Of a stretch of 64,000 nt of DNA, positions 11,173 to 27,374 are shown one piece after another; the stretch's first letter is position 1; each line of letters begins with the position of its first letter. A program made the position numbers and the translations under genes. Source of the DNA: Paulownia fortunei (taxonomy: Eukaryota > Streptophyta > Magnoliopsida > Lamiales > Paulowniaceae); NCBI GenBank assembly GCA_019321725.1, contig CM033121.1:744001-808000 (forward strand). Direction: 5' to 3'. The notes beneath the pieces are model-generated. The model was not told the DNA's origin. It did not search any database and worked only from the letters and a program-made list of their open reading frames with translations.

Positions 11173-14100
11173 TCAGACGTTCTTCAAAATCCTTTCCCTC
11201 GCTACTCTATCAGATACAAGAACAGAAGTTACCTCCTGCAAGGAGCAGATATCAAGGTCATTACCCTGCAAGCATAGTAAAAACAAAAATTTCTGACTCA
11301 AGGAATATACAAAATTCATAATTTCAGTTCTCAAGTATTCATCAATATAGAAAAATAGCAGATGATCTTACGTTTACATGTTAGATGTCAAGATGCGTGT
11401 CCTACTTCACAGGATAGAGAGGCAAAAAATAAAACTAATCACAATTTTTAACCCTTGGGGTTCAGTATACCGGCTCAATTCCACCTGATCACCTCACTAC
11501 ATGTCAATTTTGGTCACCCTATTCCTCTAGGTTTACCTTTAATAGTAGTTCCAATTCTCTTAATTGGTGCACTTATGAACCTTCGTTCAATATGCCACAA
11601 CTATCTCAAATAGTTTTTCAGCAATTCATGATCAGCAGTGGCAAGCGTAATCAAACCATAGATATCTAATTTTTAACTTTCTCTTCTTGTTTTGCCACAA
11701 ATAAATTTAACTGTTCCCTCCCAGTGTACCAAAGTTTTTCTGGATGTTATTCCTTAGCAGCCCCACATCAGGCCCCATGCAACTTTGTTAGTTCACGGCA
11801 GTCCTTCAAAAATCTTATTCAAGTCCAGTTGGAGTATGCCAAATCACACAAGTTCTATAAATATATTGGTAGTTACAACATGTAAGCAGCGGGAAATTCC
11901 TTGTACAGATAAAAATGAAAATAAAATGTATAATTAGAATTACTATATACAACCCGTAGAAACCCCACCCACGCAACCCCCACTTCAACATAATCCAACC
12001 TGAACCCTGCCCAACAGAATCAGCAATGGCAAGTAAAGTATGATGTACCATATTGAATTGGTAGAATTTTTAAAAGAAACAAACAAAATCCATGGATGTT
12101 TTACCGAATGACTTGTGCAGAACTACAATCCTAAATCCCTCTCAAGAAACAAGTGAGACTTTGAATCATATCATATGTACAGATAAATTGACATTAAAGT
12201 GACACTTCATCCCATAATCGACCTCAAAGATGAGATAAGAAAGGTGTTGGACAATCCAAACAACAACCAAGCACAACAATAGCCTGTTAGAGATAAAATA
12301 CAATCTGATTGCATGTTAGGAACTATTGCAGGATAATCTAACAGGAAACAGAAAGTTCTCAAACTATCTAAAAGATCTCTCAAAAGACTAACTGATTTAT
12401 TTAAAACATGATGGGAAAAATAACTACAAACCTCAGCCATCTGTTTATGGCCACAAAGTACTGCACCAGTAGACTGAGGGCTCAAGATTCTTTTCGATCT
12501 AGCAAATGCAGCCTGCAAAAGCAATAGCATGAATTATAAAAACAAAAGAGACATCACACATTTCCAGTAAGCCAAGTGTATTAACAACCTGCACGAAACC
12601 TCGCTCCCCGGTCCAACTATCATCTGGCTGTGACAGCACTGGCACAGTATCAACTCCAGAAGAATCCCATTCTTTAAATCTGTCCTACAAAAGTTTTAAA
12701 AAAATTAAAGAAATAAAATTCTTTTGAGTACAAAAAGGACCAATTCAAATCAACATTGCTTTTTTTAATCCCTTTCTCAAATATAAACAAGTCCTCACAA
12801 TAAGCAAGACAGGAATACCTGATACGCCATTCTATTAAGGTTTCTGGCACCGTAATAGAGTCTGACATCAGCTCTCTTATCAGCACCAAAGCCTGCCTCG
12901 ATCAAAGACCGAATTGGACTACACATAATAAAGATGGCAAGATGTGAACAGAAAGACAAGACAAAAGGAAAGAATCCATGCAACTAGTCATACTAGAAAA
13001 TATAAGCAAAGTTAGTTAACTTCCTTTTTAGATAACATGGTGGACATTCTTGATTAACTGAAACTACCACTATACAAGTATATAAAATCAAAAGGCAAAA
13101 TCAATTTTCCCTGAATGCAGGTTACATAATCAGAAAAATGAAAACTTGATTTTATCAAAGTGCAATATGGATTGATCTCCAAGAAAGATCAGAGACAAAA
13201 CCAGGTGATGCAATGGGATTGCAGAGCAAGCAAAAAAGATATAGCACCGTCCGGTAAATGCAAAAGATGTATAAATATCAAAATGACAGGCCCCTGTGCC
13301 TGGACCCCCAGCATCAGTTTTTCTAACTAGCACATTGTGGGAACATAAAATAGCAACAAAAATAATTGGGTCTGCTAAACACAAATGAAAGGCAAGGCCA
13401 ACCAGTGACCAAAAATGTCAGATGGCCATTCCCAGATAAATCTGTTAATAAGTGATCTTGAAAACTGCTAAAAAAAAAAAAAAGGCGAATATTCACATTA
13501 TTCGCACCCACACTTTAGTTTGTTATAAATGCACATTAGAAGTATGAAAATATTTCCAAGAACTGCCAAGAAGTAAGGGACCATAAATGTATAATATCAA
13601 ATAGATCCAAGCACAAGTTTCGGAAACCAAGCTAAGTAGGTAATATTAGCCAGAATTACATAGAAGATGTCAAATGACAAGAAGAAAAGAAACAATTTTT
13701 ACCCCTACTCCCAAGAACAATTAATTTCTACCGAGAAAGAGGGAAAAGATCAATATGGCAGAATATACTGAAAAGCTAGACTAATTGAATATCTATTTAC
13801 CTGATTCCGGATCCCGTGGCGAAAATGAGCACCGTCTGGTAATTCTCCGGCGGGGAAATTTGATCGATGTCGAAACCCTTACCCATGGCCGCGCTTAATT
13901 CCACAACATCGCCTTTCTGCAGCCCGCACAGGAGCTCCGCTGTGGACCCGGCGATGGATTTCACCAAAAATTCGAAAACGCCTTTCGAAGCGGCGATTGA
14001 TGGGGGCGATGAGATGGCGAGAAACGTAGGTCTGATGTTGGGATCCTGGAGGCGAAGCTGTAAATACTGACCCGCTTTAGTGTAAGAGGCAGCGAGCTCG

Positions 14101-14282
14101 GGAGACTCCGAGACGTCGATGGTGATATGGAAGAGTGATTCCGCGGCGGGGGAGATTTCTAAGAGCGGGGTGGGAGTCCAGAGGGTGGTGTCTTGGCGGA
14201 CGGCGGCGGCTGAGGCAGCGAGGCCGCGGCAGCGGAGGTGGTGAGAGAGGTGGCGGAGGGGTTTGAGTTTGGAGAGGGTCAT
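11173..14282 (-). CDS. pKIWI502-like FAD/NAD(P)-binding oxidoreductase, probably plastid (273 aa)
   Basis: Exons: 14282-13801, 12918-12819, 12684-12589, 12512-12432, 11235-11173, summing to 822 nt with every junction in phase. The first ~30 residues (MTLSKLKPLRHLSHHLRCRG...) are basic and Ser/Ala-rich, fitting an organelle presequence. An FAD-binding beta-barrel follows (GQYLQLRL; RPTFLAISSPP). The NAD(P) site spans the exon 1/2 junction (IFATGSGISPIRSLI) and ends with GAVLCGHKQMAE. The family is ferredoxin-NADP reductase-like, first described as kiwifruit fruit protein pKIWI502; its substrate is unknown to me. The gene is convergent with the Lys/His/Ser-rich gene on its left. It recalls Arabidopsis At1g15140, neighbour of ALIX there as here. 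Confidence 0.93.
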
Positions 14283-15401
14283 GGGTGGGGGGAGGAGAGA
14301 TTGGGTGCGGTGGGGAGCATGGGAGCTGAGGGTGGGAGTGGAATCTTGTAGAGGAGAATATAAAGCGCCGCCGCGGACGGTGGGGTGGAGGGTGGAATGC
14401 TCTGGTTCACTCTAGCCACGGTGCGTTTCTACGGGACGCATCTTGATTACTGTTTTTTGGATGGAGGTATTCCATGTTTACGAAAATAATGGTAACTAAT
14501 TTCTACAAAAATATTTTATGTTCAATAGCTAAAAAATTTCACTTTACAATAACAAATTTATTAAATTATTTTACATACTTTTAAATTACAATAAATTTTA
14601 ATTTCAAATTCTTTTACCGCTCTCTTTTAATTATTTCTTACATTTATAATCATCATTTTTAAATTCTTTCTTTAAATTTAAATCCTTCCATCCAAAAACA
14701 TCATTATCAAAAACCTCCTTAAAAGTTTTTATCATGTGATTCTTGATTAACTAGCAAATAAAAATTTAACTGCAAATCAGCTAGAATTAATCAATCTCGT
14801 TTGGGCGTATTATGTGACAATGACAATAGCCATTGTTACACTATCATTCTGCCAGACCAATGGGCAAAGCCACATAATTATGAGAATGTAAGCAAATAAC
14901 CTGGAGCTTGAACCAAAAATAGCTCGCATTCAACTCCAATTATTAGGCAAATTTGAACACAGAAATTCAACATGGTGTTCTAAGTACTCCTCATTTTTTA
15001 CCCAGAGTGCACAAAATTGACAGCACTTAAAATATCACACCACACCACGCTGGAGGAAAATAAACCACATTTCTGAATTTGATCTGGAACCAAGCGTTTT
15101 TAACAGAGAAGTGAAACCTTTGTAGTGAGTGAATCGAATATTCAGAGATAAACTCAAGCAAAAATATACAAGTCCGCCGTCTTACCCCCCCTTATTGTGT
15201 CACACGATAAGACAAATGGGGGCTTGGCAGGGAGGCCCCTCTAGGCTATCACTTTCCCGCAACACATATAAAACAGGAAAGCAAAACTTGGTCTCAAAAA
15301 AACCAAAAACTCCTGATGCTGGCATTGCCAAGAGCTAAATTATTTTCGCAATTATTAGTACAGCGGAACAAGAGGAAATCATTAAAAACTTTGATCTATA
15401 T
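14283..15401. other. pKIWI502-like promoter and ATP synthase beta 3' UTR
   Basis: The left 150 bp is GC-rich leader/promoter of the pKIWI502-like gene, with a weak TATA-like tttatatt on the minus strand near 14355-14363. The rest is AT-rich; the right end is the 3' UTR of the ATP synthase gene. No coding sequence was seen. Confidence 0.55.
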
Positions 15402-19331
<3,930 letters not shown>

Positions 19332-20970
19332 AGCTGAGGATTTGACGATTGGGGATTGGTTTCTAGAGAGAGAAGTAGAGAAATGGTAAAGAGGAAACGA
19401 GCAGTGCTAGGGTTTGTGAGAGACGGGGTTATAATCTTGAGAGAGAGAGTGTGGGGAGTGGGGAGTGGAGAGTGTGATTTTGCTTTTATTTTTTACTGTT
19501 TCTTTTTCACTGTGGGGAATAGGGTCACTGCTTGAGAATATGCTGTGGCGTCGGGAGGTTAGTTTTGGTTTTGGGAGATAAAAAAGGGTTAAACGACTGG
19601 GGGATTTGTAGAAAGTAAACACCTGCCACTTGTTGGGTTGTTGACTTCTCTTTTATTCAAAAATAAAAAATAAAAATTGAATTGGACAGGTTGTTAGACC
19701 GATCTAATCGTAATTAGTGATCAACCAACCAAAAAATGATCAAATTGGTCAATAATTTTTTTTAATTTTAAAAAAAAACTTAACCTTGCTATATTTATAT
19801 ATATATATGTAATTATTTTAGATTTTTAAATTTTAAATATATATTTTAATTATTTATTTTTAATTTATACATAATAATTATTCTATATCATTATCATTTT
19901 ATATAAAATAATAAAAAATAAAATTATTTTTTATTAAATCAATTGGACTAATGATTGAATCGATTCTAATCAATTGAACCCTTAATTGACAGTTATATCG
20001 ATTTGATTATTGATTCAATTATAAAAAATACTAAACATAACCCTTAAATCTCCCAAAGTTGTGGTATGGAGATTTTAGTTTAGTGATACGTTAGGTCATT
20101 ATACACAAGGCTATACAAAAATTCAATCAAATTCAATATATTATTATTCAAATTTGTTTAAATTTTTATGAAATTTAAAAAATTGTGTTTAAACTATGTC
20201 TAATTATTAATAGAATCAATATTGAATTGAGTAGAATATAAAATGAGTGTTTGATCTTTTATACATGATTTATTATTTTCTTATTAATTGAATCGAATTT
20301 GACCAAAACTTATAATTTTGTTAAATAAAAAAATATATTCAACCTTAATTTATTATTTTTAACACATTCAGATTAAATAAATTTTTAATAATTATTTTTA
20401 AATTAAGTATCAAATAATTTAATTTATTTATTAGCACTAATAATGCAATAGTTATGGTTTAAGATAGACACTCCACTGAAAAAAAAAAGAAACAAAAAAC
20501 AAAGATAGATATTCCATAACAGTTAGACTCCTATATAAATAAATTTAAGGAAAAGAAGTTGATACGCTAATACTCATTTATTTAATTTCTAATTAAGCTA
20601 AAAAAACAAAAATCCGCATATGTTACAAAACATAAGTTTGGCCACCCTATAATTCCCAAGCATTGTACGTGGGAAATGTCACTAGAATAAAAAAAAAAAA
20701 AATGATTAATTTTGTATTACGTTTTGTATTATTAAAATATTTATATACTGTTTGTATAAAATATTTTTTAAAAATATATACGTGACGTGTATTTTCATTT
20801 TTAATGCCATTGCATTTTTAAAAATCTAATGCGGAATAAAAATAAAACATTGCATTCAAGATTCCCAACGTTTGAGTAATTTCCAATCCAAGAAACATAA
20901 GGTATTTTGGTAAAAAATTGCTAGAACTTTAATGTTGTTGCAAAGGAATCCCAAAAGCCTCATTATTTCT
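19332..20970. other. ATP synthase beta promoter and AT-rich spacer
   Basis: The left part holds a GA-rich leader (gagagagaagtagag, and gagagagag near 19440) upstream of the ATP synthase start. Beyond 19620 the DNA is strongly AT-rich with no coding potential; its right end contains the MATE 3' UTR. Confidence 0.55.
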
Positions 20971-23900
20971 TCAAGTAAGCCTATCATCAAATGAAGACTG
21001 CTCCTCAAACAGCCTCTCCCTTGCCTTAATTGCCTGCAGAGTGAAATTCATTACAAATCAATACATTTTTCTTAGGAATAACAAGAATGAAATTTCAAGA
21101 ATACAATTACTAGCTTGTTAAGGGCCAAAATATATAGCATGAAAATTTAGAAGTAGACTGAACTATGATCATTCATGAACATGGAAAAGAAGAAGAAGAA
21201 GAAGAAACAATGAAGAAGACGACCTGTTTCTCCCAGTTTGTGCAACTTGTTATTATCGCAAGCATAACCGTCTGCAATGAGGCACCAGAGAGTACTCCAA
21301 TCCATAGACCTTTTCCTCTAAAATTTAACCAGAAACCCAATGTAGCTGCAATTGGAATTCCGAAAAGATAAAATGCTGCAAGATTGATATAAGCCCCAAT
21401 ATGTTGCCAGCCACAACCCCTGGCAACACCTGGAAAAAAAAAACGGCAAGATTAAGCAAGTTACTCGATTTTTATTTTTTTTTTGGTCGGAGAGATGTGA
21501 TTGAGGGAAAAACTCTAACCTGAAAGGGCCCCTTGGAGACTGTCCATTATAACAGATAAACAAACAAGAGGAGCCATATTTGTTACATAGTCCACAACTT
21601 CCTTCTCATTGCTGAATATGTACCCAAAAACATTCCGGCTAGCAAAGACGCTCATGCTTACTACTATTGCATCTATGACTGCAAGAAGCATTAGAGCAAT
21701 AACAGATACACGAGCTCCCTGCGGTTTTCCAGCTCCTAACTCATTTGAAACTCTTGTGCTGAACATGAAAAACAACGCAACTTAAAAATTGGATATAGAG
21801 ACTGTTCATAAGCACATGCAACCAGAATATGACACAAACACCAGATCAGAAGACTCAGAATTGGGCAATAAGTATACCTTGCTGCAGCAGCCAATCCATA
21901 TGGTATTGCATAAAGCGTAGCTATGGTGTTTAGGCTGTTAACATGAGACATACAGGATTCAGCATGTAACAAGCTATAGTTGAGTACTGCTTGTAGCATT
22001 TACAGCATACATAAATGCTTGGGAAGAACCTACCACACAGACAGCACCGAGGTTTCAAGCTGTGGATTTGGTAAAAGCCCTGACAGCAATATAAGTAGCT
22101 CAAATGACCACCATTCAAGACTACAATTGCCAAGTTTACAGATGAATCGAAATGTTAGGAGATTTAGCATGATAAGACAATCATTATAAAACTAAGCACG
22201 TGCATCTCTGTAGAAAGTGTGAGTGGGTAGGTGATTACCAAATCATTACAGCAGAAGGAACTGCAAAGCGGAAAAACTCTTTCATTCCTTCGAATATCTT
22301 CATTGAAACTGGACCACGAGTTTTTGCGCAGGTAGGGGAGTACTTCATGTATAAACTCAGGATGGTCACATTCAACCACATTGAAAGACCCATGGCAACT
22401 GCACCTCCAAGATTCTCCAATCCAGACTTAAAAACTAGTGCCCAACACACCGGTACATGGAAACAGAGAGTGATGCAGGAGCTTATGAGCATGGGAAGAA
22501 TCAAGCTTTGCATCTGATAGTACCGAATAAGTGGTTGAAGAGTTGCATAGCCAAAGAGCGCAGGAACAAGCCACATTGTGAATTTCCCAGCTTCAAGCGA
22601 AATCTGAGGATCTTGGCCCACAAACTTGAGTAAGTTTCCCATGTATATCCACAAGATGGACAGAGGAATACAAACAATGATTAGAGAAAAAATAGCAGTG
22701 TAAGTTTGAGTTCCAAGTTTTTCGTATTGTTGAGCACCAAAAGCTTGTCCGCTTATTGTTTCCAGCGCGCTGGCCATACCTAACTGTTTCACAAGAGATC
22801 AGACAGTTGTCAGAAAATACTGGCATAATCAGTGTAGCAAACAGACAATTTGTTTAACTTTTTTTTTAATACTTTTGTTTTCAATTTATCTTGATGTCTG
22901 TGTATTTAGAATGCAACGGCTAATAATGAATCTGTTTCATCCATGGGATACTAGTATATTTTGACCAAGTTGTATTAGTTGCACAAACAATAAGATGATG
23001 TGAGAAAAGTTAAGGCATGTTTTTGGGCACTTTGACTGATGAAACTCTTTTCAATAGAGGATGCAATAAGAATACAAAAGGGTCCAAAAAATCATAAAGG
23101 GACACCCATTTCCAGAAAAGATCTGTACAAGCCTATTAACAAGTACTTTGAAGTTGAACATGTTCTCTTATGCCTTGATATTATTAGACTTCACGTTGTG
23201 AGACAGTATTCTTGCTCCATGCTTGCAAGCTCACTATATGTGCTTAAATGAATTGAATTATGTTAGAGCCCGGGGAGTGCATAGTGAAAGCTGAGGGTTT
23301 TAAGTGTAAAAGATCACTGCTTATAAGGTTTAAAGGTTAAAACACACCCAATGTTTTATAAGCACAACTTCTCAGGAAATTAAATTGATATTTGCTTATC
23401 AAACCCCTGCAAGGATTCCAGTGCCACCATTCACCCAGTTATTGGATGCAACTTTGGCAGAAAATTATCCCATACCACTTGTTCATGGATGTGTAACAAA
23501 TCAATGAAGCAGTGGTTGACATAATTTAAGCATCTCATATTGTATAATGGTTACACGGAAAAGAAACAATTACCAGTCGGGTTAGATGAGCCCACAAGTT
23601 AAAAGTTAAGCCATCAACTTAAGAAGACACACATCGACGCTAGGACAGTCATCAAGAAAGAATGTAATAAAGTAGTACTGGCCAAGTTAAAAGATAAGAA
23701 ACATTGTGGCCATCTGTAGATTTAATGGAAATCATGATCACACTAAATATTTCCTTATTATTCCACACAGTGCTCATCATTTGGTGCCGGCTGTATTTGT
23801 GTGTGCCGACCTCAGTCAAATAATTAAGTCTCACTTCCACTTCCTCAGCCAGTCAGTTTGTTTTGCTTGAAGCCTGGCATTCGAAGTTTAAATTTAGCCA

Positions 23901-25475
23901 ACCATTATTTTGTTTTCTCATTTTCTTCCAGACACAGCAATAGAATTGTCACGGAATTGTCATTTATCAACCTACTGCAAAATTGCTGGTAGTACTAGGC
24001 TGCCTATCAACCTTGTCGTGTTCAATACAGAAAATTACCTTGAGACCTTAACTGAATCACAAACTCTTTATCATCACGGTACCTGAAATGTTGGTTGTGA
24101 CTCCATGCTAAATGGAGGTCCATCATTTCTAATTCTTAAGAGTTCTTCTCACCCTTAACTGTTTTCAAGCCATTCTCATGTTATCCTTGTAATTCTACAG
24201 TTATTTTCAACCAACGAGTTAATATGTTTGACACCAATAAATTTCAATGTACAAAAAAATGCGTGAGAGATGCTAGTGGAAAAGCCAGTTAAGACTCCCA
24301 CAATGCCCAGCCACTAATGAATAGTCACCATCACCGACACTCCTTAGCACCGATTTGAGTGACCACATCTCTGCGAATAATGGATGCACCTCAGGAAAAA
24401 GAAGACTTGTGACAGAGTTTTAATGCTAGTAAATAAAGATTACATGAAATACACGCGATTTTGACTCACAGATAAAACTTTGTGTCAATTCCTACCACTT
24501 GTTTGAGTCTAATACACCTAACTGATCATAAAGGTCCTTCTGATCTATCAATGCAATGGGGTCCAAGGCTAATATATGTTCCTTCTAAATGATGAATTAA
24601 CAAGTGATGTACCAATAAATGCAAGCACATGCTGTAATGTGTGAGAGACTTCATTGCAGTGCATGAGTAAATATGAAACCTTTGATGCTATATATGGGGA
24701 GCAATGGATGGTCCTGTAGAAAAACGACATCGATAGTGAACCTATTTTAATAGCATGTGAGAAAGATTCTTTGCACATTTCTTGCTACTAAAATACTTGA
24801 CTAGAACTAAAAAACAATTTAAGTTTGTACTTATATAAACCGTTGCCTCTTCATTAACTTAGCTAACATAGATGAAAAATTACTATTTTACATGGTTTAA
24901 AGTTCTGTATTAGGCAGCAGCCCAAACAAAATCAAGACTAACAACTGTGAGTTGCAGGTGACAGTAGCACCTCTAATGGATATTGTTTAAAACATTTGTA
25001 AGAAAATTCAAACCACCAAACTAGCAGTCCAAGATATCCTGTTGTAAAATTAGCAGTCCAAGATAGTATACCGAGAATCTGAACACACAGTAAGTGACAA
25101 ATATCACACATAAGTTATATATATATATATGTAGATTAAACTTATCATCCCTCAAGCCAAAATATGCAGCAATATACTAATTAACTACACAGAAAACGAG
25201 AAAAGGAAATTCTGCTAGAGAGACAGAGAGATACATACAAGCAGACTAAAACCAGTGACCCCAGCAAGAGAGATGGCTATGGCAGTGCTGGAAAGAGAGA
25301 GTTCGCCTAAATGACCAACCATCATCAATGATATAACTTGCAGCAAATAGTGTGATAAAGTGACAGCCACCATAGGCCCTGCTAAATACCCCAACCTCTT
25401 CATCTCCTCCCCTATCTCCCTCCATCTCACTCTCCTCTCTGATAACCTTTCCTTCAACAACAAACCCTCCTCCAT
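20971..25475 (-). CDS. MATE (DTX-type) multidrug/toxin efflux carrier (477 aa)
   Basis: Exons: 25475-25239, 22783-22239, 22120-22034, 21934-21878, 21758-21520, 21429-21224, 21033-20971, totalling 1434 nt in phase. The start chosen is the ATG at 25475 ([14 protein letters not shown]); the open frame upstream is a GA repeat without ATG. Family signatures: [80 protein letters not shown] text across exons 4/5, and [19 protein letters not shown]. About twelve membrane segments are expected. Proteins of this kind export organic compounds or sequester them using H+ or Na+ gradients; the substrate cannot be read from sequence. Intron 1 is 2455 bp with no visible gene. Arabidopsis has a MATE cluster next to its pKIWI502 gene, as I recall. 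Confidence 0.95.
22784..25238 (-). other. Long first intron of the MATE gene (2.45 kb)
   Basis: AT-rich, bounded by cctt/gtatgt-type donor and acag acceptor. I saw no open frame with family resemblance, no RNA gene and no recognisable mobile element. Confidence 0.6.
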
Positions 25476-25506
25476 CTCCTCCTCCTCTCCTCCTCCTCCT
25501 CTCTCC

Positions 25507-25542
<36 letters not shown>
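25476..25542. repeat. CT/GA microsatellite immediately upstream of the MATE start codon
   Basis: The plus strand is CTCCTC and CTCTCT repeats; on the gene strand this is a pure purine (GAGGAG/GAGAGA) leader touching the ATG. GA repeats in plant leaders can bind BPC/GAGA-type factors; that role is inference. Confidence 0.85.
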
Positions 25543-25545
25543 AAT

Positions 25546-27374
25546 AATTTTTATTAGAGATGGAGTGACCGAGTAAACGGTTGTCTGTGACTCTATGTCA
25601 TGGTCACTACCTAGAAACTACGCTGGGGCTGTGTTTGTTTTTTCTTCATAAAAGATAGATATGTTATTGGAATTTCTGGTTATTAAATATATAGGACACT
25701 ATGCCACGGCTCTAGACTTTAGAGTTTAGAGTATTCTGATAACACAAAGTATGCAATAACATATAAATTTTCATATTTTTCATCTATTTATTTACTTCTT
25801 ATTAATAAATTTTCATATGTTTATTTATTTAATTCAATAGTAAGAGAATGTTCAAAATTATTGATGAGGTTGATACAGGACAAATTTTTCATACAATATG
25901 TATATAGTAACCTATTAAATTAAACATAAATCATTGAAGTTTATGATTTAATTTTTTAAATCCCAGTTGAAAGTGAATAAAGTTACAGTCAGTTTGATTC
26001 AGACTTGGAAAATAAGCATGAAGTACAGACTAATTTCCTGGTCTTTCTTTAGTAGTATCCATATGTTTCTTATTTCTTGATGGGACAGTATACTTTTCTT
26101 TTCCATAGTGAAATGTGCATGACAATATGTGATAACTACATAGAATTTTCCAGCATAGATAAGAGTTAAGACTTAGTTGTACTTACTCTAAATTATGAAT
26201 AAATATTAAAATCAAGTCTTGAGTCCAAGGAATAAGTAAATACATAAATAAATAACATAGTAGCTTAAACTAAAATAGTAAACATACTAATTTAATTCCA
26301 AAAAACGCGTAACCTCAACTTAAATTTAACTATTCTAATGTGATTATCAATCAGCACCACCCTATAATAGTAAAAATAATCTTTAAGGTGCTCCGCTTGA
26401 AGTGGGGTAATGATAAAATATTTGAGACATAACTTGAATTGAGCCTTATTTTTTGATCATATGTGAAATGAACGATTGTGTTATGATAAAAATTAACGTG
26501 TCGAATGTTCACTCTAATTATGTATAAACTGCAACCACGCTAATATTTATTTATGGTCGAATTAGGAAAATGTCGTTTACCCCATAATTAGTTAAATTAA
26601 GCGTGAACATATAACTTATAAAAAAAAAAAAAAATTTTAAAACGGAATAAGTAGTTGGAAAATAAAGAAAAATATACACAAAGAAAATGAGAAGGGCTAT
26701 TGAAAGTCAATTTTTCTTGGCTAGCAAGGAAAAGGAGTGGGGGACAAAATAAGCTTTTGATTGTGACCTTATGGACTATTTATTAGTCATATACATATTC
26801 ACGTTCAAGCTTTTTCCATGGGCATTTTGTTGTATCATGTGAGTGATTTAGTTTCAAAATACCTGGAGTAGGAATAAAAATTATTTAAAGAATAGTATTA
26901 TTTCACATCAGAAATATAAAAATAGTTATTGTTTTTAGACGATTTATTTTAATTATTCCGTTATTTCCTGGTCGAATATAAACTTAATATCGCATGTTTG
27001 ACAATAGCAATCAACAAAATACTATCCTATGATGGAAATTGGAGTTAAAATATACATATATATTTTAATTATATACTATTCTAATATCTAGTATCAACCC
27101 CAAGAAAAAGAAAACAGAAAATAAAAAGTAATGAGTTTTGAGCCAATAGAATAATATTCTGATTTGTGGATTATTGACCAAATAATTCGGTGCTTGTGTT
27201 ATCAAAAGCCCAATGAATTGGCCCACTAATGTACTAGACTCAGAAATTGTGGATTGTTTTTAATTTTTCTTGGTATTATTATTTTATAGTTTGCGAAGAA
27301 CCACAGGAAGAACCTTGAAATTAGCAGTGAACAATTCTCCACAAACAGTGTGCGTTTTTGTGTGTGTAACTGAG
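25546..27374. other. Divergent promoter region between MATE and GCIP-like genes
   Basis: 1.8 kb of AT-rich spacer shared by two divergently transcribed genes. Site II motifs near the right end are listed separately; otherwise no coding sequence or repeat was recognised. Confidence 0.6.
27207..27225 (-). promoter_or_regulatory. Pair of site II (TGGGCY) motifs upstream of the GCIP-like gene
   Basis: AGCCCA at 27207-27212 and GGCCCA at 27220-27225 are minus-strand TGGGCT and TGGGCC, about 150 bp before the start codon. Paired site II elements are TCP-bound in many plant growth genes. Function here is inferred. Confidence 0.45.

Noticed and set aside
12200..13520. Open frames on the minus strand around the pKIWI502-like exons
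   Set aside because: They are read-through of real exons into introns; the spliced model accounts for all conserved residues.
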